From: Psychromonas sp. B3M02
Lineage (GTDB): Bacteria > Pseudomonadota > Gammaproteobacteria > Enterobacterales > Psychromonadaceae
Assembly: GCF_003318165.1 (NCBI RefSeq)
Contig: NZ_QOCB01000013.1
Location: forward strand, 1-64,000
Length of the DNA: 64,000 nucleotides
Direction of reading: 5' to 3'
A model generated the notes under the pieces. That model ran no database searches, was not told the DNA's origin, and saw only the letters and a list, made by a program, of their open reading frames with translations. Below are positions 8,857-18,300 of this stretch, piece by piece. How positions within the stretch are numbered: the first letter of the stretch is position 1; the number at the start of each line of letters is the position of its first letter. The translations under genes and the position numbers were made by a program.

Positions 8857-9786
8857 TTAATGTAACTTAGGATCAAAGGGTTTTGATAAGCTCATCGGTG
8901 TTGATAGTTTCTGTTTTAAAGAGTTGGAGCTGATTAATACCATCACAATCAAGGTTGCTAGATAAGGCATCATCGCTAGCAAGTTAGGTGAGATATCAAA
9001 ACCAAAACCTTGCATCACTAAATGCAAAATAGATGCAATACCAAATAGGTAAGCCCCTAACATCAAATACCCTACTCGCCATGAAGCAAATACCACCAGT
9101 GCAAGTGCAATCCAGCCACGCCCTGCGCTCATATTTTCCATCCACATAGGTGTATAAGAAAGTGATAAATATGCACCAGCTAAACCAGCCATTGCACCGC
9201 CAAATAAAGTGGCTAAATATCTAATTTTAATCACCTTAATGCCCAGTGCATTAGCCGAATGAGGGTTTTCACCTACTGCTCTGACGGTTAAACCAACACG
9301 GGTTTTGTGTAATACCCACCAGGTTGCGCCTGCAATGAAGAAACTCAAGTAGATTAGAATATCTTGATTAAACAGCAGGTCACCAATAAAAGGAATATCA
9401 CTTAAAAATGGAATCGCTATCGCTTTAAAACCAGGGATAGTTGAGCCGACTAAACTTCCACCCATAAAAGAGCTTAAACCGATGCTGAAAATCGTTAAAG
9501 CTAATCCCGTTGCTACTTGGCTCGTATTTAAACTTAACGCTAATGCACCAAATAAGAGGGCCATGATCATACCGGCAACCATGGCTAGTGACATCCCTAA
9601 AAATAAGTTACCAGTATAATAAGCACCAGCAAAACCTGCCATTGCGCCCATTAGCACCATTCCCTCCTGGCCTAAATTAAGCACACCTGATTTTTCAGTA
9701 ACCAACTCACCTAGGGCTATGAGTAATAAAGGTGTACCGGTTTTCAATGCAGCAATTAAGATTTGTTGAATGAGTTCCATATCCAT
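8857..9786 (-). CDS. ABC transporter permease, BMP/nucleoside type, second subunit
   Basis: This is a very hydrophobic permease of about 309 residues, in the RbsC/LivH-like branch used by BMP-dependent nucleoside importers (NupQ, YufQ). The signature LGQEGMVLMGAMAGF near residues 40-55 is typical. It would form the membrane channel with the permease encoded just upstream. I chose ATG 9786 because AAAGGATC lies upstream; an in-frame start at 9816 would overlap the previous gene. It is the last gene of the operon, and the gap to the upstream permease is only 13 nt. Confidence 0.85.
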   Translation of the reverse strand: MDMELIQQILIAALKTGTPLLLIALGELVTEKSGVLNLGQEGMVLMGAMAGFAGAYYTGNLFLGMSLAMVAGMIMALLFGALALSLNTSQVATGLALTIFSIGLSSFMGGSLVGSTIPGFKAIAIPFLSDIPFIGDLLFNQDILIYLSFFIAGATWWVLHKTRVGLTVRAVGENPHSANALGIKVIKIRYLATLFGGAMAGLAGAYLSLSYTPMWMENMSAGRGWIALALVVFASWRVGYLMLGAYLFGIASILHLVMQGFGFDISPNLLAMMPYLATLIVMVLISSNSLKQKLSTPMSLSKPFDPKLH

Positions 9787-9799
9787 GTTGAGATCCTTT

Positions 9800-10930
9800 C
9801 TATTTATTGCTGTCACTGTTAGTGACTAATTCACTATCAGCTGAACTTGGTAAAACTGGTTTTTCAGGTAACGCTTTAGACTTGAATGAGACTTTATAAT
9901 TAATTAAAAAGTCACATGCGAGCATAAAGAACAATAAAATGCCTTGAAATAAACCTGTGATGGCAGTAGGTAAACCTAACTCTATTTGCGCTAAATCACT
10001 GCCCATGTATAAACAGCCCATAAATAACGCTGAAATAATAATGCCAAATGGATTTAAGCGGCCTAGATAAGCCACAATAATCGCAGCATATCCGTAACCA
10101 GGTGAAACAGAAGGAATCAATTGACCTATCGGACCTGTTACTTCAGCAGCGCCAGCAAAACCAGCTAATGCACCGGCAAATAACATCACACCCCACACCA
10201 CTTTATTACTGCTAAAGCCTGCATAACGAGCTGCAGCTTTATCTTCACCATACACGCGCACAATAAACCCAGGTAAGGTTTTAAACAGTGTAATTCCTGT
10301 AATAATCGCAATCACAACTGCGATAACAATACTGATCGATGCACGCCCTTCTTCTTGAATTAGGGGTAATAAAATGGCATCCGCAAACATTGCTGATTCA
10401 GGAAACCCAAAACCTTGCGGATCTGCTAAAGGCCCATGCACCGCCCATAGCAAGGTATATAAACCAATATAATTGAGCATAATAGTTGATAGAATAATAT
10501 TGGTTTTGAAGAAACGATCTAAGGCTGTTGGAATAGCTGCCCACAACGCACCTGAAATAACACCTGACATCAAGATCAGCGTAATCATACCAATGCCGGC
10601 ATCTTCACCAGCTTGAATGGCAAAATAACTACTGACAACAGCACCGATCAATAACTGCCCTTCCGCACCAATATTCCAAATATTGGCGCGAAAACAGATA
10701 GCTAGACCAGTAGCACAGAGCATTAAAGGAGCTGCTTTTACCATTAACTCGCCGATATTATAACTATCGCTCAGTGGCATGATCACAAACACTTCAAAGG
10801 CTTTGATTGGGCTCACTTCCAATAATACAAACATTAAACTAGACGCTAACATGGTTAAGGCAATGGCAATAAAGGGTGATAACCAAGCCATTAATTTTGC
10901 GCTTTCTATGCGCGGTTGAACACTAAGCAT
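9800..10930 (-). CDS. ABC transporter permease, BMP/nucleoside type, first subunit
   Basis: This permease of about 376 residues resembles NupP/YufP. It has about eight to ten hydrophobic helices and the conserved block ICFRANIWNIGAEGQLLIGA typical of nucleoside-type BMP permeases. ATG 10930 is the best start: GGAGG lies 6 nt upstream, and the codon overlaps the end of the ATPase gene by 8 nt, indicating translational coupling. A longer reading to 10987 has no ribosome site and would sit fully inside the ATPase gene. It acts in the inner membrane with the other permease. Confidence 0.87.
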   Translation of the reverse strand: MLSVQPRIESAKLMAWLSPFIAIALTMLASSLMFVLLEVSPIKAFEVFVIMPLSDSYNIGELMVKAAPLMLCATGLAICFRANIWNIGAEGQLLIGAVVSSYFAIQAGEDAGIGMITLILMSGVISGALWAAIPTALDRFFKTNIILSTIMLNYIGLYTLLWAVHGPLADPQGFGFPESAMFADAILLPLIQEEGRASISIVIAVVIAIITGITLFKTLPGFIVRVYGEDKAAARYAGFSSNKVVWGVMLFAGALAGFAGAAEVTGPIGQLIPSVSPGYGYAAIIVAYLGRLNPFGIIISALFMGCLYMGSDLAQIELGLPTAITGLFQGILLFFMLACDFLINYKVSFKSKALPEKPVLPSSADSELVTNSDSNK

Positions 10931-12455
10931 GGTTTGCCTCCTTGTGATCGATAAAGCCACCAGCAATCCATTTTCCGATCTCTTCAATATCTGTGTTTTG
11001 TGTTTCTACAATAGGAGATAAGCGCCCTTCATATAATGCGGTTAATCGGTCGCAGACAACAAACAACTCATCAATATCTTCCGATACGATCAGAATGGCT
11101 GCACCTTGCTCTCGTAATGCAATTAACTGCCGATGAATCGCACTGGCAGCACCTATATCAACCCCCCAAGTCGGATGAGCACAAATTAATACGCTAGGTG
11201 CTTGCTGCACTTCTCGACCAATTATAAATTTTTGTAAGTTACCACCAGACAAACTTTTTGATTGCGAGGTTTGATTATGGCATTTAACGTTATTATCACT
11301 GATAATTTTCTTGGCTAAGGCTTTGAGTTTGTTACCAAGAATAAAACCACCTTGAGTCAATGAAGCAGTATTAGTGAGTAAAGTATTATCAGTCAGGCTC
11401 ATCTCTGGCACGGCTCCCTGACCTAATCGATCAGCAGGCACATAAGCCATGCCTAACGCTCTTCTTGCTCCAGCGTTTAAATGACCAATCTGTTTATCGG
11501 CGAAGGTAATACTGGCTTTATCAGCCCGTGTATCTTCACCACTTAAAGCTTCTAATAAATCCTCTTGTCCATTACCTGCAACACCTGCCACCCCTAATAT
11601 TTCACCTTTTCTTAGGGTTAAACACACATCCGTTAACCCACAACCAAAGGGGTTGGTAGGTGCTAGGTTCAATTGTTGTGCAGAGAAAATAACTTCCTCG
11701 GTTAACACTTTAGGGTAGCTTTCAGAGAGTATCGCTTCACTCCCAACCATCATTCTGGCAATCGATTCTGGCGTTTCCTGAGCAGGGATACATTCACCCG
11801 TTACTAGACCACCACGTAAAATAACAGCTCGATCACATAGCTCCGTGACCTCTTTTAGTTTATGGCTGATAAATAAAACACTACCGCCTTCACTGGCGAG
11901 TTTTTTTAATACTCTGAATAAACCAGAGACTTCGTGGGGTGTTAATACGGAAGTGGGCTCATCTAAAATCAGTAGTTTTACGTTTTGAATGAGACAACGA
12001 AGTATCTCAACCCGTTGTCTTTCACCAATACTCAAGCTATGAACATAACGATCCGGATCAACATGCAGGTCATACTTTTTACTGATATCAATGATCTCTT
12101 GGCGTAGATCGGTTAATTGCTCAACAAACTCTTTATCTAAGCCGAGTTCTATATTTTCTTGAACAGTTAAGGTTTCAAATACTGAAAAGTGTTGAAACAC
12201 CATACCGATGCCCATGGCACGCGCTTGATTTGGGGAGTTAATATCAACTTCTCGGTTATCCCAAAAAATAGCACCAGTATCGGGTTTATTCACCCCATAA
12301 ATCATTTTAACTAAGGTGGATTTACCTGCACCATTTTCACCTAATAATGCTAATATTTCGCCCTTGTTCAGGCTCATATTGACATTGTCATTGGCAATCA
12401 CACCAGGAAAGATTTTACTCACATTCCATAGTTTGAGTAGCGGAAAATTTGCCAT
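10923..12455 (-). CDS. ABC transporter ATPase with two nucleotide-binding domains, BMP/nucleoside type
   Basis: This 510-residue duplicated ATPase is of the RbsA/NupO (YufO) type. Domain 1 has Walker A GENGAGKST, signature LSIGERQRVE and Walker B LLILDEPTS. Domain 2 has a degenerate Walker A (VAGVAGNGQEDL), signature LSGGNLQK and VLICAHPTWGVDIGA, where family members have an altered Walker B. Asymmetry of this kind is usual for sugar/nucleoside double ATPases. It powers uptake through the two permeases encoded next in the operon. The start is preceded by AAGGAAG. An oxygenase gene lies 54 bp upstream. Confidence 0.93.
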   Translation of the reverse strand: MANFPLLKLWNVSKIFPGVIANDNVNMSLNKGEILALLGENGAGKSTLVKMIYGVNKPDTGAIFWDNREVDINSPNQARAMGIGMVFQHFSVFETLTVQENIELGLDKEFVEQLTDLRQEIIDISKKYDLHVDPDRYVHSLSIGERQRVEILRCLIQNVKLLILDEPTSVLTPHEVSGLFRVLKKLASEGGSVLFISHKLKEVTELCDRAVILRGGLVTGECIPAQETPESIARMMVGSEAILSESYPKVLTEEVIFSAQQLNLAPTNPFGCGLTDVCLTLRKGEILGVAGVAGNGQEDLLEALSGEDTRADKASITFADKQIGHLNAGARRALGMAYVPADRLGQGAVPEMSLTDNTLLTNTASLTQGGFILGNKLKALAKKIISDNNVKCHNQTSQSKSLSGGNLQKFIIGREVQQAPSVLICAHPTWGVDIGAASAIHRQLIALREQGAAILIVSEDIDELFVVCDRLTALYEGRLSPIVETQNTDIEEIGKWIAGGFIDHKEANHA

Positions 12456-12509
12456 ATTATCGTTGCTTCCTTATTCGACTTCCATGCACTATATTGCTCA
12501 TTCAATGCT

Positions 12510-13472
12510 TTACTTTGATTGTGTCTCTTCATTACGATATTCATAGGTATCTGCAAAACGGGATAATATCCATTCACCGGCCGTTACTTCCTGGTAAGGA
12601 GAAACTTCACCTTTGTCTACACAAGAGGCAATCGTACTCACCGGTGTATCAAAATTTGGCTCGACAAAAAATGGCATTGAAAAACGTGTTGTTTGAGAAG
12701 ATGGGCTAGTCACGCGATGCTTTGTCGATTTATAACAATCGTTTGTCCAACGTTGCATCAAATCACCAATGTTGACGACGAAACTATCTTCAACCGGTGT
12801 GGCATCAATCCAATCACCCTCTCTATTTTGTACCTGTAAACCACCTATTTGATCCTGATACAACAAGGTAATACAACCATAATCCGTATGTGCACCTGCA
12901 CCATTTTGTTGCCCCTGTTGTGGTGGGTAATGAATCAGACGTAATACACTCACTGGGTAGCTAAAATACTGACTAAAAAAATCAATGGGCAGTGATAATG
13001 CAAGAGCCATTGCTTTTAAAATTCTCAAAGCAACTTCCATACTGAGTTGATACTGTTGTTGCATTAGTTGAATAAAACCATCTACATTCGGGTATTGATT
13101 TGGTCCATATAAGTCGCTGCAACGAGCGACTTGAGGATGATATGGGCTAAGGTCTAAGGCCATATCAAAGGTTTCTTTATAGTCGCTTGGACCATTTGGG
13201 TCTAGTTTTTCAGCACTCACTTGCCCCCACCCTCGGTGATTGCTTGAATGCTGAATATTAATTTTTTGTTTAGCAAACTCAGGTAAAGAGAAAAAGGTGT
13301 TTGCCATCGCTTGTACATTAGAAAATTGCTGTTTAGGGATACCATGACCCGTTACGTAAAAGAATCCAGTATCTCGGCATGCTTTATCAATAGCTTCAAT
13401 AACATCAGACCATTGGCTAATATCATCACTTTGCAACGCCGTAATATCAATAATGGGAAGGTTTAAGGTCAT
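12510..13472 (-). CDS. 2-oxoglutarate/Fe(II)-dependent oxygenase, isopenicillin N synthase family
   Basis: This 320-residue enzyme has the N-terminal DIOX_N segment (LPIIDITAL, then TGFFYVTGHGIP) and a C-terminal 2OG-Fe(II) oxygenase domain. The iron triad is visible as His195-x-Asp197 (AHTDYG) and His252 (STKHRV), with Arg263-x-Ser265 in place to bind the 2-oxoglutarate carboxylate, so it should be active. It is embedded between the binding protein and ATPase genes of a nucleoside-type importer. I infer that it acts on the imported compound or a product of it, perhaps a modified purine or nucleoside. The family also oxidises many other small molecules, so the substrate is unproven. Confidence 0.88.
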   Translation of the reverse strand: MTLNLPIIDITALQSDDISQWSDVIEAIDKACRDTGFFYVTGHGIPKQQFSNVQAMANTFFSLPEFAKQKINIQHSSNHRGWGQVSAEKLDPNGPSDYKETFDMALDLSPYHPQVARCSDLYGPNQYPNVDGFIQLMQQQYQLSMEVALRILKAMALALSLPIDFFSQYFSYPVSVLRLIHYPPQQGQQNGAGAHTDYGCITLLYQDQIGGLQVQNREGDWIDATPVEDSFVVNIGDLMQRWTNDCYKSTKHRVTSPSSQTTRFSMPFFVEPNFDTPVSTIASCVDKGEVSPYQEVTAGEWILSRFADTYEYRNEETQSK

Positions 13473-13510
13473 CCGATTTTCCTAACATTTTATTTATGGG
13501 TAGAGGGAAA

Positions 13511-13536
13511 CTTAGTGTTAGCGCACTAACACTAAG
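13511..13536 (-). repeat. Perfect hairpin between binding-protein and oxygenase genes
   Basis: CTTAGTGTTAG (13511-13521) and CTAACACTAAG (13526-13536) form an 11-bp stem with a 4-nt loop. It follows the binding-protein stop and lacks a T tract. Hairpins in this position often protect the upstream message and give more binding protein than transporter. Confidence 0.65.
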
Positions 13537-13548
13537 TGAGGTTATTGC

Positions 13549-14628
13549 TTATTGAGGAATTTTGGCATCGATACCTTCTACGTACCACATCACACCCGCT
13601 AACTCTTCATCAGTTAACGTTTTACCTGCAGGAATAACTTCATTACCTTGGTTATCATTCATAGGACCAGTGAATGGATGGAATTCACCTGATTTAATTT
13701 TTGCTTCAGTCTCGCTGATGGCAGTTTTAATCTCATCACTTAGGTTTGGATTAACAGAAACGATTTGTAAAATCTCTTCTTTAAATCCCCCCCAGTAATC
13801 TTCTGGTTTCCATGTGTTATCCATGATTTTTTGCACTGTATCTATGTAGTATGGTCCCCAATGGTCACGTACCGAAAACATATGTGCATTAGGTGCAAAG
13901 TGGCTCATATCAGAAGCTTGACCAATACCCATTTTGCCACGTTTCTCTGCAGCAATAAGCGGTGCAGGACTATCTGTATGCTGTATGATCACATCAGCAC
14001 CTTGGTCCATTAACGCATTGGCAGCATCTGCTTCTTTGCCTGGATCGTACCAAGTACTTACCCAAACGATTTTCATTTTAATATCTGGATTAACACTTTT
14101 AGCGCCCAAGTAAACGGCATTGATATCACGAATAACTTCTGGAATTGGGAATGAAGCGATGTAACCAAGCACGTTAGACTCTGTTTCCATACCCGCAGCA
14201 ACACCTGATACATAACGGCCTTGATAAGTACTTAATAAATACGTACCAACATTCTTACCACGTTTGTAACCAGTAGCGTTTTCAAAATGCACTTTAGGGA
14301 AACGTTTTGCCACTTTAATGGTTGGATTCATAAACCCAAAAGAGGTGGTGAAAATAACATCATGACCTGATTTTGCTAACTGAGTAATAACACGTTCGGC
14401 ATCGGCTCCTTCCGGCACATTTTCTACATAGGTGGTTTCCACTTTGCCATCAAAATGTTTCTCTAACTCTAAACGGCCTTGGTCGTGCTCATAACTCCAA
14501 CCATGGTCACCTACAGGGCCCACATACACAAACCCCACTTTTAGTGGATCATCCGCAGCTTGTGTTGCAGGTAATAAAAATGCATTAACGGCTAATGCTG
14601 CCGCCGTCACTAATTTGTTGAACTTCAT
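13549..14628 (-). CDS. BMP family periplasmic nucleoside-type binding protein
   Basis: This is a precursor of about 359 residues with a classic signal peptide (MKFNKLVTAAALAVNAFLLP, cleavage near ATQA-ADDP). There is no lipobox cysteine, so it is a soluble periplasmic protein rather than a BmpA/PnrA-type lipoprotein. The mature part begins LKVGFVYVGPVGDHGWSYEHD, the hallmark of the BMP (Med/PnrA) family that binds purine nucleosides or related compounds. ATG 14628 has AAGGGAG upstream; a longer reading to 14655 lacks a ribosome site. It is the first gene of the operon, behind a structured leader. The exact ligand is unknown. Confidence 0.9.
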   Translation of the reverse strand: MKFNKLVTAAALAVNAFLLPATQAADDPLKVGFVYVGPVGDHGWSYEHDQGRLELEKHFDGKVETTYVENVPEGADAERVITQLAKSGHDVIFTTSFGFMNPTIKVAKRFPKVHFENATGYKRGKNVGTYLLSTYQGRYVSGVAAGMETESNVLGYIASFPIPEVIRDINAVYLGAKSVNPDIKMKIVWVSTWYDPGKEADAANALMDQGADVIIQHTDSPAPLIAAEKRGKMGIGQASDMSHFAPNAHMFSVRDHWGPYYIDTVQKIMDNTWKPEDYWGGFKEEILQIVSVNPNLSDEIKTAISETEAKIKSGEFHPFTGPMNDNQGNEVIPAGKTLTDEELAGVMWYVEGIDAKIPQ

Positions 14629-14704
14629 AAATAACTCCCTTTTATTTAACATCAATTAACATTTAACCTAAGGGCTGAAGCAAAAAGCAGACCAAGAAAC
14701 GTTC

Positions 14705-14834
14705 AAAAAATAAAAAGCCTGCTATACCTAGCGGCACAGCCCTTTTCGGAAAATATTAGTACGAGTTATTCATCACTTTTTATGTTGACTTGTCCCCTTT
14801 TGGTGCATTTTCCTGACCATTTGCACAAATTATA
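14705..14834 (-). promoter_or_regulatory. Leader of the BMP operon with promoter -10 and terminator-like hairpin
   Basis: Read on the minus strand, TATAAT (14834-14829) is a perfect -10 box about 200 nt before the first gene. The leader holds GTGCA...TGCAC that can pair. Farther on, AAAAG and GCTGT (14746-14736) pair with ATAGC and CTTTT (14725-14713), followed by a long T-rich run (14716-14705). That is the layout of an intrinsic terminator lying upstream of the start codon, as in attenuators and riboswitches. I did not recognise a known aptamer; classical purine riboswitch core bases were not found. Confidence 0.5.
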
Positions 14835-15371
14835 AGATTCCCATTATTGTGAATTTACAAAGCATTGTTCACGCATCTAACAAACTCAGAAAATAGCCCT
14901 TCACCTATTATTTCGCTCAATAATAGCCTTAAATTCTGCAACGTTCATTTTCACTTTGTAACCAAATTTTTTTCAATGTTACAAAGTAAAAAAACATCTC
15001 AAAAAATAACAATGGCCCCTAATATCCAAACTCAATAAAACAGATACATATCAACTACTAGGCTAGTTTTTAAGCATAAAAACACAAACCTTAATAGGCC
15101 AACTATGTTGAGTTAAATAGCGTTAATTGCCTCTCTCCCCCTGCTTACTTCACCCTATAACTCGTTACATACAAGTTACTTTTTGTTACTTAAAATCAAT
15201 AACATAAGTGACAGTGATCGCTTTTTGATTATCTATCTTCCCTATAATGCTCAGCCACTTATCGATATCGACATCACAAGTAAACAAGCTAAATGTTCGG
15301 TATCGCTGGCACTTTATGGATAAAACAATATTTAAATATTCTGCTTTATCTTCAAACGACAAGGAAAATGT
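14835..15371. other. Intergenic region between divergent BMP operon and GH3 gene
   Basis: There are 537 bp with no convincing coding sequence. A TATAAT hexamer at 15243-15248, 124 bp before the GH3 start, is a candidate -10 box on the plus strand, but no good -35 sits at the right distance. The short reading frames here look random. Confidence 0.4.
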
Positions 15372-18300
15372 ATGCATTATCAAAGATCAGTCATTTCATG
15401 TGTTGTCTCTCTGGCATTACTCACTGGATGTAACAATGCAGTTGATCAAACCACAGAGGATGAAACCATTACATCTAGTGTTGAGTCTAAAGTCCCTTAT
15501 TTTGCCGATTGGCCGCAAATCAATAGCGCCGTTGCCGTTGACCCAACTATTGAAGCGGCTATTGTTACTATTCTTGAGCAAATGACCCTAGAAGAAAAAG
15601 TAGGTCAAATGATTCAACCCGATCTACGTGAAGTGACCGTAGAAGAAGCTAAACAATATAAGTTAGGTTCATTATTAAACGGCGGTGGAGCTTGGCCGAA
15701 TGATGATAAATATGCCACGGCATCTGATTGGGCAGAAAAAGCAGACGAATATTATGACGCCCTAGCAGAAGCCTATGAAGATAGACCTTTTAAGATCCCT
15801 TTTATGTGGGCAACAGACGCCGTTCACGGTCATAACAATGTCTACCGAGCCACAGTATTTCCACATAATATTGGTTTAGGTGCAGCCAATAACCCTGACT
15901 TAATCTATGAGATAGGTGTTGCCACTGCACAAGAAATTGTAGCAACTGGCCTAGATTGGACCTTCGCGCCTACCGTCGCTGCACCTCGCGATTACCGCTG
16001 GGGGCGTGTCTATGAAGGTTACTCAGAAGATCCTGAAATTATTTATCAATTTGCAGGGCAAATGGTGGCAGGCCTACAAGGTGGTGCAGAAGGACTAAAA
16101 GGTCAAACCAATGTTATCTCTAACGTAAAACATTGGGTGGGTGACGGCGGCACTTATGATGGAGAAGACCGAGGCGAAAATCACTATAGCGAAGAGTACC
16201 TTAGAAATATCCATGCAACCGGATACTTTGCCGGCTTAGATGCGGGTGCGCAAGTGGTAATGAGTTCCTTCAATTCATGGCACAACGAAGCTAATTATGA
16301 CCAGACAGAAAGCGGTGAGTACAATTATAAACTACACGGTAGCAAATACTTATTAAATGATATCTTGAAAGAAAAAATGGGATTCGATGGAATTATTGTC
16401 ACCGACTGGAATGGCCAACAAGAGATCACAGGTTGTACTGCTGCAAACTGTCCAGAAGCAGTGAATGCCGGTAATGATGTTTTCATGGTAACGTCAAGAA
16501 GTGATTGGCAAGCTTTCTATAATAATGTCATTGATCAAGTCAATGATGGCACTATCTCAATAGAACGCATTAATGATGCCGTTACACGTATCCTACGTGT
16601 GAAAATGCGAGCAGACCTATGGAACAAACCTAAACCGTCAGAGCGTGAATTAGCCGGAAATACGGATATCTTAGGCTCAGATGAACATAGAGCTTTAGCG
16701 CGACAAGCAGTGAGCGAATCATTAGTGTTACTTAAAAACAACAATGATCTATTGCCTTTAAGTAAAGAGGCGACTTATATAGTCACGGGTAGTGCTGCTA
16801 ATGACATTCAAAAGCAAACCGGTGGATGGAGCTTAACATGGCAAGGCACTGAAAATACTATTGAAGATGATTTCCCTGGAGCAACCACGCTGTTAATGGC
16901 GCTGCAAGATACAGTAGGTACTGAACAGGTATTTACCGATGCCTCTGAAGCACCTGAAGATGCGATTGCCATCGTGGTGATAGGTGAAGATCCTTATGCA
17001 GAAATGTTTGGTGATATCAAATCAACACAAACACTACAATTTTCATCTTTAGATAGCACTTACGCTGCAGACCTTGCAACGGTGCAAGCAATGAAAGAAG
17101 CGGGCCATAAAGTAGTGACTGTCTTCTATTCTGGTCGCCCTCTTTATGTCAATGAAGAGATCAATGCCTCAGATGCCTTTATTGCGGCTTGGTTACCAGG
17201 TACTGAAGCCGGCGGTATCACTGATGTGTTATTTGCAGAAAACGACATGGACTTTACTGGACGCCTCTCCTACTCATGGCCTATGACAGTTTGCTCAACC
17301 ACTATCAATCGCCATGCTCCGAATATTACAGATTACAGTACGCCTGTAGATGGCAGTACTGGGGAATTAATTGAACAAGATATTGAAGGCGAAAATAAAC
17401 CGCTATTCCCTTATGGTTATGGATTAGGTTACGCTGCTAGCGATACCCAATCAGTGACCACTGACTTAGACAATATTGAACTTGATCAACGTAATTATGG
17501 CTGTGGTCAAACCGAACCTGACACAGATACCGCGACGGTCAATTTAGAAATATATGGTCGAGAATCATCTGGTGAATTCACCGCTCGTATCAGTGGTGAA
17601 GCCAATGGATGGGCCGGTGTAGAGGTATCAAATGGTTCAGAAACGACCATTGGTTCCGTCACCACTACACCTATTAACTACTTACATCAACAAGATGCAA
17701 TTAGTGTGAACTTTAGTGGAGAATCAGCAGCACAAGTGTATTTACAGACCAGCGATACCAGCGGTATCGATAAATACAGTTATGTGAATGCCGAGGCTAC
17801 TTTGCAATTTGATATCGACATGAAAAGCACTGCGCCAGAGAGCCTTATCCTAGCGGCACATTGTGAATGGCCATGTTTAGGTGAAATCGCGATCAATAAG
17901 GTATTACCCGATGCAAGCGCGGCAGATGAAAGTAATTGGACAACTATCAAGATCCCGTTATCTTGTTTAGTTGACGAAGGCATGGACTTTTCTGTAGTGA
18001 ATACTCCTTTCTTACTGTATTCAACGGAAGCCGTAGAATTTAACTTAGGTGAAATTCGTTACGTACCCAACAGCATAGATGCAGCGGAAGACGCGATCAG
18101 CTGTGAAGCATTACAAGAAGATGCCCTAGCACCATTAGATAGTGATGACCTAGCCGTGCGAGATACTTGGCTTAATATCAGCACTTATCAAACCACAACA
18201 GAGGATTGGTCTAGTATCGACGGTCATGTCACTTATAGTGAAGAAACTATCGACGACCAAACAATCTTATCCATTGTTTACGATGCAACTAGCCCTGAAA

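Noticed and set aside
12316-12709. Plus-strand frames over the ATPase and oxygenase starts
   Set aside because: They are antisense to well-supported genes and lack protein-like features.
14761-14880. Purine riboswitch or NtrC/sigma-54 site upstream of the BMP gene
   Set aside because: The conserved purine aptamer bases were not found, and the GTGCA/TGCAC pair is in the wrong orientation for an NtrC site; no -24/-12 promoter is seen.
15186-15383. 65-codon frame on the minus strand upstream of the GH3 gene
   Set aside because: It overlaps the GH3 start region and has no ribosome site or family resemblance.
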